Shown here: in pieces, positions 9,761-22,345 of the stretch
How positions within the stretch are numbered: position 1 is the first letter of the stretch
How the letters are laid out: every line of letters begins with the position of its first letter
NCBI RefSeq assembly: GCF_037176765.1
Contig: NC_090023.1
Coordinates: 141,685,366 to 141,749,365, forward strand
Length of the DNA: 64,000 nucleotides
DNA from: Anolis sagrei
Taxonomy: Eukaryota > Chordata > Lepidosauria > Squamata > Anolidae
Direction: 5' to 3'
The notes under the pieces: generated by a model
Database searches by the model: none
What the model was told of the DNA's origin: nothing
Seen by the model: only the letters and a program-made list of their open reading frames with translations
Position numbers and translations under genes: made by a program

Positions 9761-12700
9761 CCTCAGTCGCCTTTGCCTCAGGACGCGTCTACACTGCCCT
9801 ATAATGCGGTTTCAGAGTACCATTGAGCTGCATTACAGGCGTCTAGGCTTCTGTATAATCCCGTTCGATGCGGTTACAGCTGCATTCGGAGGGCCTTTCC
9901 AGACAGGCCCTATATCCGTAGATCTGATCCCAGGTTTTTTGCTTATCCCAGATTATCTAGCAGTGCAGTCTCATTTTTGTGTGTGTCAGGAGCAACTTTG
10001 AGAAACTGCAAGTCGCTTCTGGTGTGAGAGAATTGGCCGTCTTCAAGGACGTTAACCAGGGATGTATTACCCTTCTGTGGGAGGCTTCTCTCGTGTCTCC
10101 GCATGGGAAGCTGGAGCTGACAGAGGGAGCTCATCCGCATTCTTCCTGGTAGGCCTGGTCAATCCATGGGTCTAAATGGTCCTAAAGTACTTAGAAACTA
10201 AAGCTCTGGTGGCGAAAATTTCAGAACTCTAACAAAATTCTCAAAATTTCATTATAAATGGCAGTTTCTAATTGGTTCTATCATAAAAATCACCAATAAT
10301 GAAATAATAATTACATTTTGAAAGTTTTGTTAGAGTGCTGAAATTTTCACCACCTGAACTTTAGTTTTGTAAGTACTTTAGAACCACGGATTTCCCAGGC
10401 CTACTTCCTGGATTCAAACCTCTGCCCTGTTGGTCAGCAGTCCTGCAGGCACAAGGGTTTAACCCGGAGTTTAAAGCAGAAAACCAGGGATCACATCTTG
10501 AGATATAGGGCCTGTCTGGATGGGCCCTGAGGCCCCTTCCACACAGCTGTATAAAATCCGCATTGAAATGGAATATATGGCAATGGGGACTCAGATAACC
10601 CAGTTCAAAGTGGACATTGTGGGATTTTCTGCCTTAATATTCTGGGTTATATGGCTTTGTGGAAATTGCATTATACAGCAGTGTTGGTCCCCATTCTACA
10701 CTGCCATATACACTCCATATGATCTGCTTTGAACTGGAATATATGGTAGTGTGGACTCCGATAACTCAGTTCAAAGCAGACATTGTGGGATTTTTTCTGC
10801 CTTGATATTCTGGGTTATATGGCTGTGTGGAATGGCCCTGAAACTGCATCATACAGAAGTGTTGGGGCCCCATTCTACACAGCCATATAAAATCCATATG
10901 ATGTGCTTTGAACTGGATTATATGGCAATGTGAGTGTGGATTCAGATAATCCAGTTCAAAGCATATAATCTGGATTTTATATGGCAGTGGGGATAAGGCT
11001 TCAAAATACCCAATGCAACCCAAGGCACACTCAAGTGGTGCTTTTTGTGGAAGTTTCTCTAAACATTATTTTTTTCCTGTGACCAGAGGGGATCCTCTTC
11101 CTCATCTTCCCAGCAAGACTCTCTGATCCACAGTCTTGGATTCTGTTTCGTTATTCCTGTTTTTGATTTTGTTTTGAGCTGCCTCACAGCTTGCCTCCTC
11201 AGCCATGGAAAAAACTGCTCCCTCGGGAGTTTGAAGGGTTAGGGTTGGGGGGTCTCTTTCCTTTCCAGAGAGCAAAGGCTTAGTTTGGCAGACCCTGAGA
11301 ACACCGAAATGAGGATTTTCTCCTGGATAAGGACATAATCCCAGAGGGAGGGAGGAAGAGAGGAAGGGACGGAGATGGGAAGCATCTGGTGAAAGTGGCT
11401 CCTTAAGGTGTCTGGCAAAACTCATTGCAGCCACTCTCCAGTCCGGGATGTTGAATGGGCCCAGGCGGTGGTTCTCCATAGTTTAGCTGGTCTGCAGTTC
11501 CTATCATTGTGAGAGGGCTTGTAATCCCAGGACACCTGAGATCCCTGACCACGACTATATATATGGTTATCAGACCACCTTCACAGGCCCACTTTGGCCA
11601 TCTAGTCTAATCGGCTACCAGGCAAGAATACAGGCAGTCCTCAAGTTACAAACAAAATAGATTCTGTAGGTTTGTTCTTAAATTGAATTTGGAACACATA
11701 CATTTAAAAAATGTAACACCAGCCTTTGGAAAGTTTAGGGAAGAGGGAACACCCCTGTGGTGTTTGTTTTGCTGTCAGTTCCCCTGTTCAGAAGATTTCA
11801 CCTCACTTTCTGTCACTATGATAATTGGATTTTGAAAAATGTGGTGTGTTGTGGAAACAAGGATTGGTAAGAAAGATTCAATGGGGACACCTTTTCCCCC
11901 ATGATAACTCTTTCAGGGGTGAATTTCCCTTCCTAGAGGTAGATTTCTCTCTCTCCCTGTTTCACCCTTGTTCTCAACTGTGAGTAATTTGTAAGTCAGG
12001 TGTCTGTAGCTCAGGGACTGCCTGTGCACAACTAAGATAAAGGTAAAGGTTTCCCCTGATATTAAGTCCAGTCGTGTCTGACTCTGGGGGTAGGTGCTCA
12101 TCTCCATTTCTAAGCTGAAGAGCCGGCTTTGTCCATAGACACCTCCAAGGTCATGTGGCCAGCATGACTGCATGGAGCACCGTTACCTTCCCGCCAAAGT
12201 GGTACCTATTGATCTACTCACATTTGCATATTTTTGAACTGCTAGGTTGGTAGAAGCTGGGCCTAACATTGGGAGTGCACCCCACTCACACCAGAAGCGA
12301 CTTGCAGTTCTCAAGTCACTCCTGACACACACACACAAAACCCGCTCCTTGTATTCGAACCACCAACCTTTCGGTCAGCAAGTTCAGCAGCTCAGCAGTT
12401 TAACTTTTTGGACTCCTAAAGCACTCCTGAAAGATGCCCATCCAACTTCTGTTTAAAGACCTAAGATGGAGAGTCCGCCATCCATCCAAGTAATCAGCTC
12501 TATTGTTGAACAGGAAAGAAGTTTGTCCCAGTGTTTAGGAGGGATTCCTTTCTTGTAATTTGAATCCATTGGTTCATGTTCTCTTCTCTAGAGCAGCAGA
12601 AAATGGAGGGCTTTTTATCTTCAACATGATATCCCCCCCAGATATTTAATGATGGCTATAATCTTAACTAGTCCATCTTCCGAAACTGCTCATTTTTAGT

Positions 12701-15700
12701 TCACCGAAAGACCATGGTTGAAGACAAGAAGAGAGATATTCTCCTCTTTTCATTCGGAGTGACTAGCCTATTAACTTTGAATATGTTTTGATGGATTTAA
12801 CTGTTAATTTTTAGTGCTGTTTGTGTTTGATTCTGTTTTAGTGTTTGTATATTTGTATATTTTAAATTGTATACTAATACTTTTATGTCAAGCCACTTTG
12901 AGTCACCTTTGGGAGAGATAATAATAAGAGCATCACTCCAAGTGACCGACACTAACCATCTTACACATGCTGGCCACTGCAACGGCAAGGATGGGGACAG
13001 GGGACGGGATGGTGAGTGCCATCCCTTGTCCCTGAACCACTCGAGCCCAGGGAACACAAGATGGCAATGTAAACAGTTGCTGCTTACATGGGTCCAAAAC
13101 TGTGTTATGGCCCACATTAACTGGGCATCTTTTAGCTGCCAAGGAGCTGATTTGCCCAACCTTGAGGATAGATAACTGATCAGTGTTAATGTGCCCTAGC
13201 TTAGGTTTATTCTGTTTCCATGGCAGTGTAAACCAGTGTCTGAACTATATGAACTTTGGACTGTGGATGGAGGCTCTACATAATGGACCACTTATCTATT
13301 TTTTTTTCAAAGCGCACAGCATCTCTGCTATGCTACATATGGTGCGATGAAGGACAACTGTGAATGGCTTGTTTGAGATCTTTTTTCTTTTGTTACCGGC
13401 AGCTGCAAAGGCTGGTATTTCTCTCTGCAGTTCATTGTGACCCTTAGATTAACCTAATGGCCCTAGATATAATTGCTTGTAAAGACAAAACATTATTCAT
13501 TTGTAAAAGCACTAGGAACATTACAGACTACGCTATTCATCACAGAGCATAACAACAACAACAACAACAACTTTATTTTTAACCCACCCTTTCTCCCCGA
13601 AGGGACTCAGGGTGGCTTCCAAAAAACAAAAATGGCAAACTACTGTTTTATGTTGCTCTGGAGATTTAAGACACGAGCAATGGATTCAAATTGCAGGGGG
13701 GAAAAAGATTCCACATAAAGATTAGAAAGATTTCCTGTAAGTAAGAGCTGTTCAGCAGTGAAATATGCTGCTTTGGAATGTAATGGAGTCCCCTTCTCTA
13801 GAAGTTTTAAATCAGAGGCCATCTGACCATCTGTCAGGGATGTTTTGATTGTGTGTTTCTGCATGATAGGGATGGACTGGATGGCTCTTGTGGTCTCTTT
13901 CAACTCTATGATTCTATTTCCCCGGGTATAATTTGCACCAGAGAAGGAGCCAACAGTGGCACGTGTGGTTTTTGGGTAGTTATGTTATATAAACAAAAAA
14001 GAAATTCAGCTGTCTATTATAGTCAGAGTTTATATATAATGCAGTGAGTGTTTCTGTTGGGTGGGGGTGGTGGGGGATACATTTCCACTGATTTGTTCTG
14101 CCACATTATTCCAGGAGTCTCTTTAACCTCTGCAGCTGATTATTCCAGATATGTGGGTGGCTGTAGTTACGATAAGGGAAAGAAAAACATTGTCCCACAT
14201 TCAAGGGCCTCTGCTTTCATTAGCAAGTATCTTTCAGAGTTATGGTCAGTTTCTGTTATATTTTTTGAAAGTGAGAATAACTGTTTAGCACAACCTACTC
14301 CATTTCTAAATGTTTCTGAACTCATTTGTTGACTTAATATTTTCAAACAAATTGTGATACGTATATATTATGATGATACATTTAACAAAATTCATCAGTA
14401 ATTATTTGGGAATCGAAAATGCCTTTTTATGTCTTATTTTAAGAAAAATCTTCTACATCTGCCTTATAAAAGTTTATGTGCTAGAAATTCATTTGTGTAG
14501 TTGGATCAATTCATAAGATGGTCATATAAAGAGTTTTTTCAGTGCTTGTGTGGTGTTGCCATTTACTTTTTTTTGTTGCCATTTCAGTGTATTATCTTAT
14601 ACCCCCCTCCCAAGAAGAAGGTTTTTCACAAACATAGAATACCATGACCCCAATCCAAATAACCCCTTCATATTGGCAACTGCTTTTAGCAAGGAAAAAG
14701 ACACCAAGAGTGTCATTCACAGATCTCTGTAGCTTTGCCTTCAGAAAACCAGTGTGTCTGGAAGCATTCTATTCCAGACACATATTAAAGAAAGAATATC
14801 TATATATGTATCTATATCTATATCTTGCGTCATGTGCGTGTCTGCCACCTTTTGAAAGTGGTACAGATCGGACAGAAATGGAGCTTAGTGCAAGAAATGT
14901 ATATGGTTGGGATGGGAATCTAGTGACCAGCTCAATGTCTTTGGGATCCTCCAGGAACACGGAAATTTGTCCCAAATGCTCCCAAACTCTGTACCTTTTA
15001 AAAATTTTTCCTGAAGTTTGTTTCCCCCCTGTGTCAGGAGCGACTTGAGAAACTGCAAGTCACTTCTGGTGTGAGAGAATTGGCCATCTGGAAGGACATT
15101 GCCCAGGGGACTCCCGGATGTTTTTGATGTTTTACCATCCTTGTGGGAGGCTTCTCTCATGTCTCTGCATGGGGAGCTGGAGCTCACAGAGGGAGCTCAT
15201 CCACACTCTCCCTGGATTCGAACCTCTGACCTGTCGGTCTTCAGTCTTACTGGCCCAAGGGCTACCAGGGGCTCCTAAAGTTCATGTCTGTTTTATAAAT
15301 GTGGGCATACTTTGATGCACCAGAAGGCCCAACAACCTATGTAAATGTTTGGGTGTGACATGTAGTCTTGGGAAAGCATTTTACAGATTAGTGATTCCTA
15401 AATTTTGGGAACCTGAAATTCTCATTGTGGTTTTCTTTTCAGCATTGCATGAAACAAGAGACGCCAACAGCTATATTCGGGGCAAAATCTGAATACCCAA
15501 AGGCCTGATAACTTCTCTCCCCATAATGAGTTTGCGGAGGAGTGACTTGTTTTGCTTTGCATAACTGAGAACTTGCTTTCTTCCCTTGTTTGACTTTTGA
15601 TTTGGCCTCAGGTCAAATAGTTGGGTGGGATTAACATTGAAGCGGCCAGGCACCTTTCTGCTTTAACCCATTATCTTGCTCAATTGCCTCTATGGACTAA

Positions 15701-18337
15701 GAACAATTCGCTGGCGGCTGCTGTTGCTATTTTTTCTAAAAGTCGCATCTCCATTTCTTAGGCTCTGGTTTCTCACCTCATTTTTGTCTCCAAACACAAG
15801 GATTAAAGGCTGAAATCCTTTGTACTGTAGAGTGAGATAGTAAAGGTTTGAATTTTCTTCTTTGTATTACCTTGTAGAGAAGCCCATCAGCTTGACTTAT
15901 CGCTGCCCCTGCAGATATGTTGAGAGCAGTGTGGCCAAGTCTCACATTAAGCACCTGAAGATCCTGACTGTTCCTGGCTGTTCGCTCCAGATTATGTAAG
16001 TGTATTTCAATTTTCTTAATGCATTTTGTGCTTAGCAGAAGCCGCAGCCATTTTCAGAGCGTGCAAATAAAGGAAAGTTCATCATTCACAATGTACTCTC
16101 AGAATATTTGGGGGGATTAGAATAATTTTACAACTTTCTCCTGAACACATTAAAGTGGGGCACATTCCACTTATTTTATGTGGGGAACATTTAAAAAGAA
16201 AATACAATTGAATAGCTTTATTATCATTGAGCTATTTCACAATAAAATTAAATGCTTTCCCCAGCACACACCACAAAACAACACAAACATCCCTCTACAC
16301 TCCAACCACCCCACTATACAGCCCCCAATGCCACATCAATGCGAAATCATGGAGTTCAACATAGCTAATGGCCATACTTCTATAACAATTTGCTTCATTG
16401 TCAAGCTGCAGATGAAAGCATGAGCAAAACAGATAAAAAAGAGCCTCTCTTTTAAAAAGAGCTTCTCTTTAAACACTTACTCAATTACTTTTTCTGTATT
16501 GTGTAGAGGAAACACAGAGAATGCCAAATGCAATGGGGGTAAGTATGGGGAGAAGCAGAGAAGTCTGGAATAATATCAACATACTGATTTTAAATAAATA
16601 ATCTAATACTGTATGTTTATTTTTCATTTTATGGGGGTGAAACAGAGAAGGGCACAAAACACTAGGGAAAGGCGCTCCTTGTTTCACTGTTTTGACGAAG
16701 TATTCTAAAAGAAATGGGAGTCCCACAATATTCAAGTGTCTTATACCCTGCAGAGGAATAATCGAAAAGATTATTGTCAGAACAGAATGTGATGAAAGCA
16801 ACTCTAGAGTGAGTTATCCTTATGCCTAAAGAAAGAGGGATTTCTCCAAGCTAAGCAACACTGCAGTCTGTATACAACACAAAGCACAAGAGATAAACAA
16901 ACAGTAGAGACGTTTGCAAAACGTATTCCCCCTCCCTTTAAGCTTTAACAGCAGAACCCAAATCCTGCAAATATTTTCAGAGAGAAAGCCAACATGTGTA
17001 AGAGACTTACTTTTCCTTCCCCTAACTCTTTGCTATGCTTTCCAACCTATCTTCTTGCTAATGGTAAGGAGGATCTGGGTTTGCTCCACCTTTAAAAACT
17101 ATGCACAGTACATGGAAACCCACTAGATGACTGTGTGCAAATAGCAGTTTCTCAGCCCCAAAGGGTAGGAAACCAAGAAAACCTCATTACAGGGTAGCCG
17201 TGGAACCCTTCTAAACTGACCATATATAATGTAGTCCGAAGCTGACTCAAGGTCACTGTGGCCACAAAACACACCAATATGTGCTGTAGCACAGATTAAA
17301 CCAAAAGCAGCACATTGAAAAAGTCACAAAAAGTCTGATGTAAGCCATATAATGCACTGTGCTTAATACCAGTGCGAAATCAGCTTCACAAAATGCATTG
17401 TTCATTGTGGTCACCTGCCCCTGCTGAAGCGCAGTAAAGAATCCTGAACAGGGCTGGAGAAAAAAGCAACTGAGGGCAAATCATTTCACTGGGAGAGGTC
17501 ATTGATCACCTCCACTCTTAACTATTACTTTCCCTTTTTTACCTTATAGCCCTTATAGTTGATGTGCATCTCTGAGAGAAATGTTTAAAACCCTGCAAAG
17601 TAGTTTGAAGCCAACTTCTGCGGCAAGTATAATCACCCAATTGCCCTTAAACTGGTTCCAGATGTCAATCTAATCATCCAGGCACTGAAACTGGTTTGTC
17701 TCAAACCAAGCTGAATTATAGCGTCAGTATAGAAGCACCCTTGGTGTCACCGTAAGGCAGAAATGATTTTAAGGCACACAATAATAGCCAATAAAACATG
17801 AGATGTAAATTATTATAAAGATGAATTAAACTCAAGAGCATGTTGTTTTGACATATACTAGACGTGAATGATTTCTAACTGTATGATTTTGCTACTTTAA
17901 GGGCCATGGCTCAATGCTACAAAATCATGTGGCTTGCGGTTTTGTGGGGCACCTTTATTCTTGGGAAGAGAAGGCTAGAGACCTTGTAAAACAACAACTC
18001 CCTGAAAGAAATTTCGACAACTCAAAACTGATGTTCAGCATTGAGTCCTGGCAGTGAAAGTTCAGAAAAGTTAAGACTCCTAGTTAAGAACGGGGGTGAG
18101 ACAACAGGAAGTGAGAGAAATCTGCCTCTAGGAAGGGAAATTCACTCTTAGAAGAGTTCTCACGGGGCAAAAGTTGTCTCCACTGAAGTTTTGTCACCAA
18201 TTCTTGTTTCCAGTTTTTTTCAAAATCCAATTCTGACAGAGACAGAAAGTGCAGTGAAATCTTCTGAACAGGAACACAGACAGCAAAATAAACACCACAG
18301 CGGTATTAACCCTTCCCCTTCCCTATGCTATCCAAAG

Positions 18338-18375
<38 letters not shown>

Positions 18376-21300
18376 CTACCTACCTACCTACCTACCTACC
18401 TGGCTGGAGTTACACTTTTAAAAAGTACCTGTTCTGACTTGCATACAAATTCAACTTAAGAACCTATCTTAGTACCTTGAGGACTGCCTGTATATGCAAG
18501 TCACAATAGTAATTCAAAATATGGTCATGGCTTCTGCAAAACACAAAATACGTGGGGGGGTTTCCAGCATTTCCAAACTGGGAGAGAAGAGGAGGAGGGA
18601 GAGATGAACCTGGAGGGTTCCTCTTCCTTGGAAAGAGAGAGGGGTGGGGGAGAGAAAGGAGGAAAGAAGGGAAGGAGGAAAGAAGGGAAGGAAGGAAGGA
18701 AGGAAGGAAGGGAGAGAGAGAGGGGGGGGGGGTAGGTACCTTTCCATGCCTGAGGCCACAGGCAGGCATGGATGCCGTGCTCCTCGGGGAGAAAATGTGT
18801 GCACAGGATGCTGTTCCCTCTCAAGGAAGCCCCTTTCACTGAACCCCTGAGTTAGGGCTGCGTCACTCTCAACTCTAGGGAAAAGGCAGAGAAGAGGAGC
18901 TTACCAGGAATGCATTCAACTTGCGGCAAAGGGGAAGAGACAGCTAAGTGGTTGCACCGTAACTCCCATCAGCCTTAGCTGGCCCAAGAAGAGAGGTTGG
19001 GAGCTGCAGCTTAGCTTGATCTGGAGGGCCACCAGTTGCCTGTTTGGGCTCTGCAACATGTTTTACATTAGCAGATGATTTTTTGATCAAAGTGCACTTT
19101 TCAAATTTTTGTTTTCAATTATAATAGTAGCATTACAACTAACATTTCAGCGCCAATCTTTATAAGTGATCTTGACTAACTTGACAATTGTGCAGTTCTT
19201 TGCTGTTTTGCTCATTATTTGTTAAGAAAATTATCCTGCCTATTTACTTTCTTATGCCTTCATGGTCAGAATTCCATTCAACTTACACGCAGGGAAACAG
19301 GTCACCTAGTCACCTCCACTTTTTATCATGCACTTTGAAACAAATGAAAAGAAACATTAATTTGGACTGTAAAAGCGGGTAGCTTGGCCATTTCTGCTAG
19401 CTTCCATGCTGTTCAGGTCAGGCAGTACAGAGAGTACCCCCCTTCCCTCCAGCTTTTCAAAGCGTACACTCCTGCTCCTGGAGTCAATTAATGACTTGCA
19501 ATTTGAAGAGAGAGGGGCTGAAGAGGGAGCAAGCTCGTAGTGCTATACCGTTCGGCCTCAGAAGGAAAATGTACTCTTCTAGAGGAACAGGAAATGGCTA
19601 TTGTGCATGCCAGGGAGATGGGGGTAGGGGAGACATATTTTAAAAACACAGTGATTGCCTGTGGATTTCAAGCTTCCCAAGGAGATTTTTTGCCATTTAG
19701 TGCATCCAGACAGGTTTGTAGGTGGGGGGGGGGGGGGACTTGCCTTGCTCCCTGCCCAATATCTCCTTCTCCCATGCAACTCTTTGGAGATGTCATTTGG
19801 AGATCAGTATCTATCCTATATGGACACAGGGTCTTTGGAAGGTAGGGCACTCTAGTGCTACTGGAACATTTCCTTCCACTTTTTATTGTAGGGAGACTTT
19901 GACATAGTTAGTTGTGGGAAGGGGTTGTACCAGTCTACCCCTGATCTTTACAACAAAGACTCTGGGTTTCTTCTTGAATCTTGATTAATTTGTTTAGCCA
20001 ACTTGTTTACACTAAGAAATAGGCACCTGGGAATAGGGAAGATGTTGCTGAAAGGTTAAACTGACAAGAGGCAGATCATTCATAGGTACTAATTGCTTTC
20101 TATATAATTTGGTAAAAAGCTGTAGGGCTTTCTGTGCAGCACTGTACTTATTGCAGTCATCTGGAACATATTTTTTTTATTTTAAGTTTTATATACACAA
20201 AGAAATGCTAGCTTTCTACCATTAATTATACCGACCCTCTGCAAATATAATTCAATTGCATATTTCAAGAGCTTAAATATATTTTAAAAATATGTCTTGT
20301 GACTATTTGAGAGGCAAAAATATGGAACTTTAGAAAAAGTGCAAGGAATGAGTGTGGTTCTTGCAGCACAAAAATTTCTATACGCCCTGGCAGCTGGTGG
20401 CTTCCATATTGGAATTCACTCCAGGGTCCCATCTATATTTTCATATAATTCAGTTTCAAACTGCATTATATGGCAGTGCATATGGGACCAGGTCTTAGTC
20501 TGAACTTTAAAGGAGCTATCAAAGAGGCGAAATCCTCCATTATAAGTTCAGCAAATTAAGATAGCTCCTTTAAAGTTTTGACTAAGACATAGAGCAAATG
20601 CACTTGCCCAACTGATAGAGATGCTACTAGCTGCCAAAGTTTATGGATTAAATCAAGTGTTAGTCCCGCTGAATCAAAAGGATGGATGTCAACATAAGCT
20701 GATTCAATGGAACAATCTTAAGTGGGACTATATCCATTGGGTTTAGCCAGCTGTTTTCAGCGAATAGGATTTGGCCAATATACTGTTATCAGTTGAAAAT
20801 AATCTGCTCTCAAAACAACTTCAGAGCCACCAGTTATGAACATAAAATTCAGTTTAAAGTTGCACACCTTTGTTAATGTATCTTCAGCAACATTTGGTGT
20901 CCTTGAATTTCATAATCTTGTCAGATCAAATATGTAAAGTTGATAAGAACTGGGATGTGACTAGTTAGTTAGCTGTAAAAAAGAAAAAGAAAGCTCAATT
21001 TTGCCTTTGTTCCTGACTGCAGTTCCCAACAGCTTTAAGCAAGCATTTGAAGAATGTTGGGAGCTACTGCCTAACAATATTTGCAAGACCACATATTCTC
21101 CGTCCTGGTTTAAATATTGGCTGGCCATGTGGCAAGTGAAAGGTAAACCTGTATGTTAACATCACTGTCAGGGAGGGCCCATCCAGATAGGGCCCAAAAC
21201 GCTCAAGCTTGTTCACTTTTATTGGAGGCATCCAAAGAACGCCTCCTGTAAAAGCGAATTAATTCGGGACAAAGCAGGAAACCCCTGCTCTGTCCAGAAT

Positions 21301-22299
21301 TAATTAGATACAGGATTAGACCCAGGTTTTCTTGAAATATCCAGGTCTAATCCAGTATGGGCCCTGTGTGGACTGCCCCCTCAGTAGTCCTAGGACAGCC
21401 CTCCTCCCCAAAACCACTTAAAACAACTTGAAAAAAGAAAATAACTTACCTGGCCGCCGTTAAACTGGTGCCAGAGCTCTCCTGCCACATAGAAATGATG
21501 TGCCAGGAGAATGTGGGTCAGGAGGAAAATCACCCCCCTCTTCTCCCAGCACATCAATTCTACGCACCAGGAGGACTCTGGCACCATGGGTTTTTAAAGG
21601 GTTTTGGGAAGAGGGTTAGGGTGTTTGGGTTTTCTCCCAGAAGGTTCTGGGAGTGCATCCAGACACCCAGCATGGAAAACACGAGCTTTCAGGCTGGTGT
21701 GGGGACAGTAGGTTGCACCAACTTATTTTTTTTAAAAAAACACGGATCAGCACAGACTTCTTCCTTGTCTGGAATCTGCCAGAAATCCAGATTTAAAAAC
21801 TCACTGGGTCACACTTAAGTGACCGTGATGTCTTTATATTTTTTGAAAATACTCTTTTAAACTGCCTTCTTCTTTTTGGAAGAGAAAGCATAAGAGCTCA
21901 ATGGATGTTGTGCTTAATAATAAAAAGGATAGTTCTCGTTGGTTGCTTCTGCACTATAGAATCAATGCAATTAGATATCACTTTAACTGCCACAGCTCAC
22001 TGCTATGGGATCCTGGGATTTGTAGTTCAGTGAGGTACCAGCACTATCTGGAAAAGAAGGCTAAAGACCTTGTGAAGTTACAATTCTCATGATAGCAACC
22101 TATTTTCACTTTTTTTATTACATAGATATAGATAATGTCCTCCTTAGAGAAATTAGACTAGCCCCCACACTTCAATGTTTTTAAAAACATGGCTTCGAAC
22201 AGGATTAAAACTTGTGTATTTTACTGCATTATAATGTGCTTTTGTAAGCTTCCCCATGTCCTTTTGAAGAGGTGGTGGTGGTGGGGGGATATAAATAAG

Positions 22300-22345
<46 letters not shown>

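Larger units (their letters stand above)
9892..10530. mobile_element. MITE carrying a SINE that carries a hAT element
   Basis: Outer ends GGGCCTTTCCAGACAGGCCC and GGGCCTGTCTGGATGGGCCC (inverted) with 'atatccgtagatctgatcccagg' inside define a MITE. A SINE fills 9,972-10,467 and a hAT-like element fills 10,150-10,403 inside that SINE. The order of insertion is therefore MITE, SINE, hAT. All lie in intron 1, about 0.4 kb after exon 1. Confidence 0.75.

Noticed and set aside
18464-18850. Long frames rich in Pro/Ser/Leu or Gly/Arg/Lys
   Set aside because: Product of the GA-rich simple repeat read in different frames.
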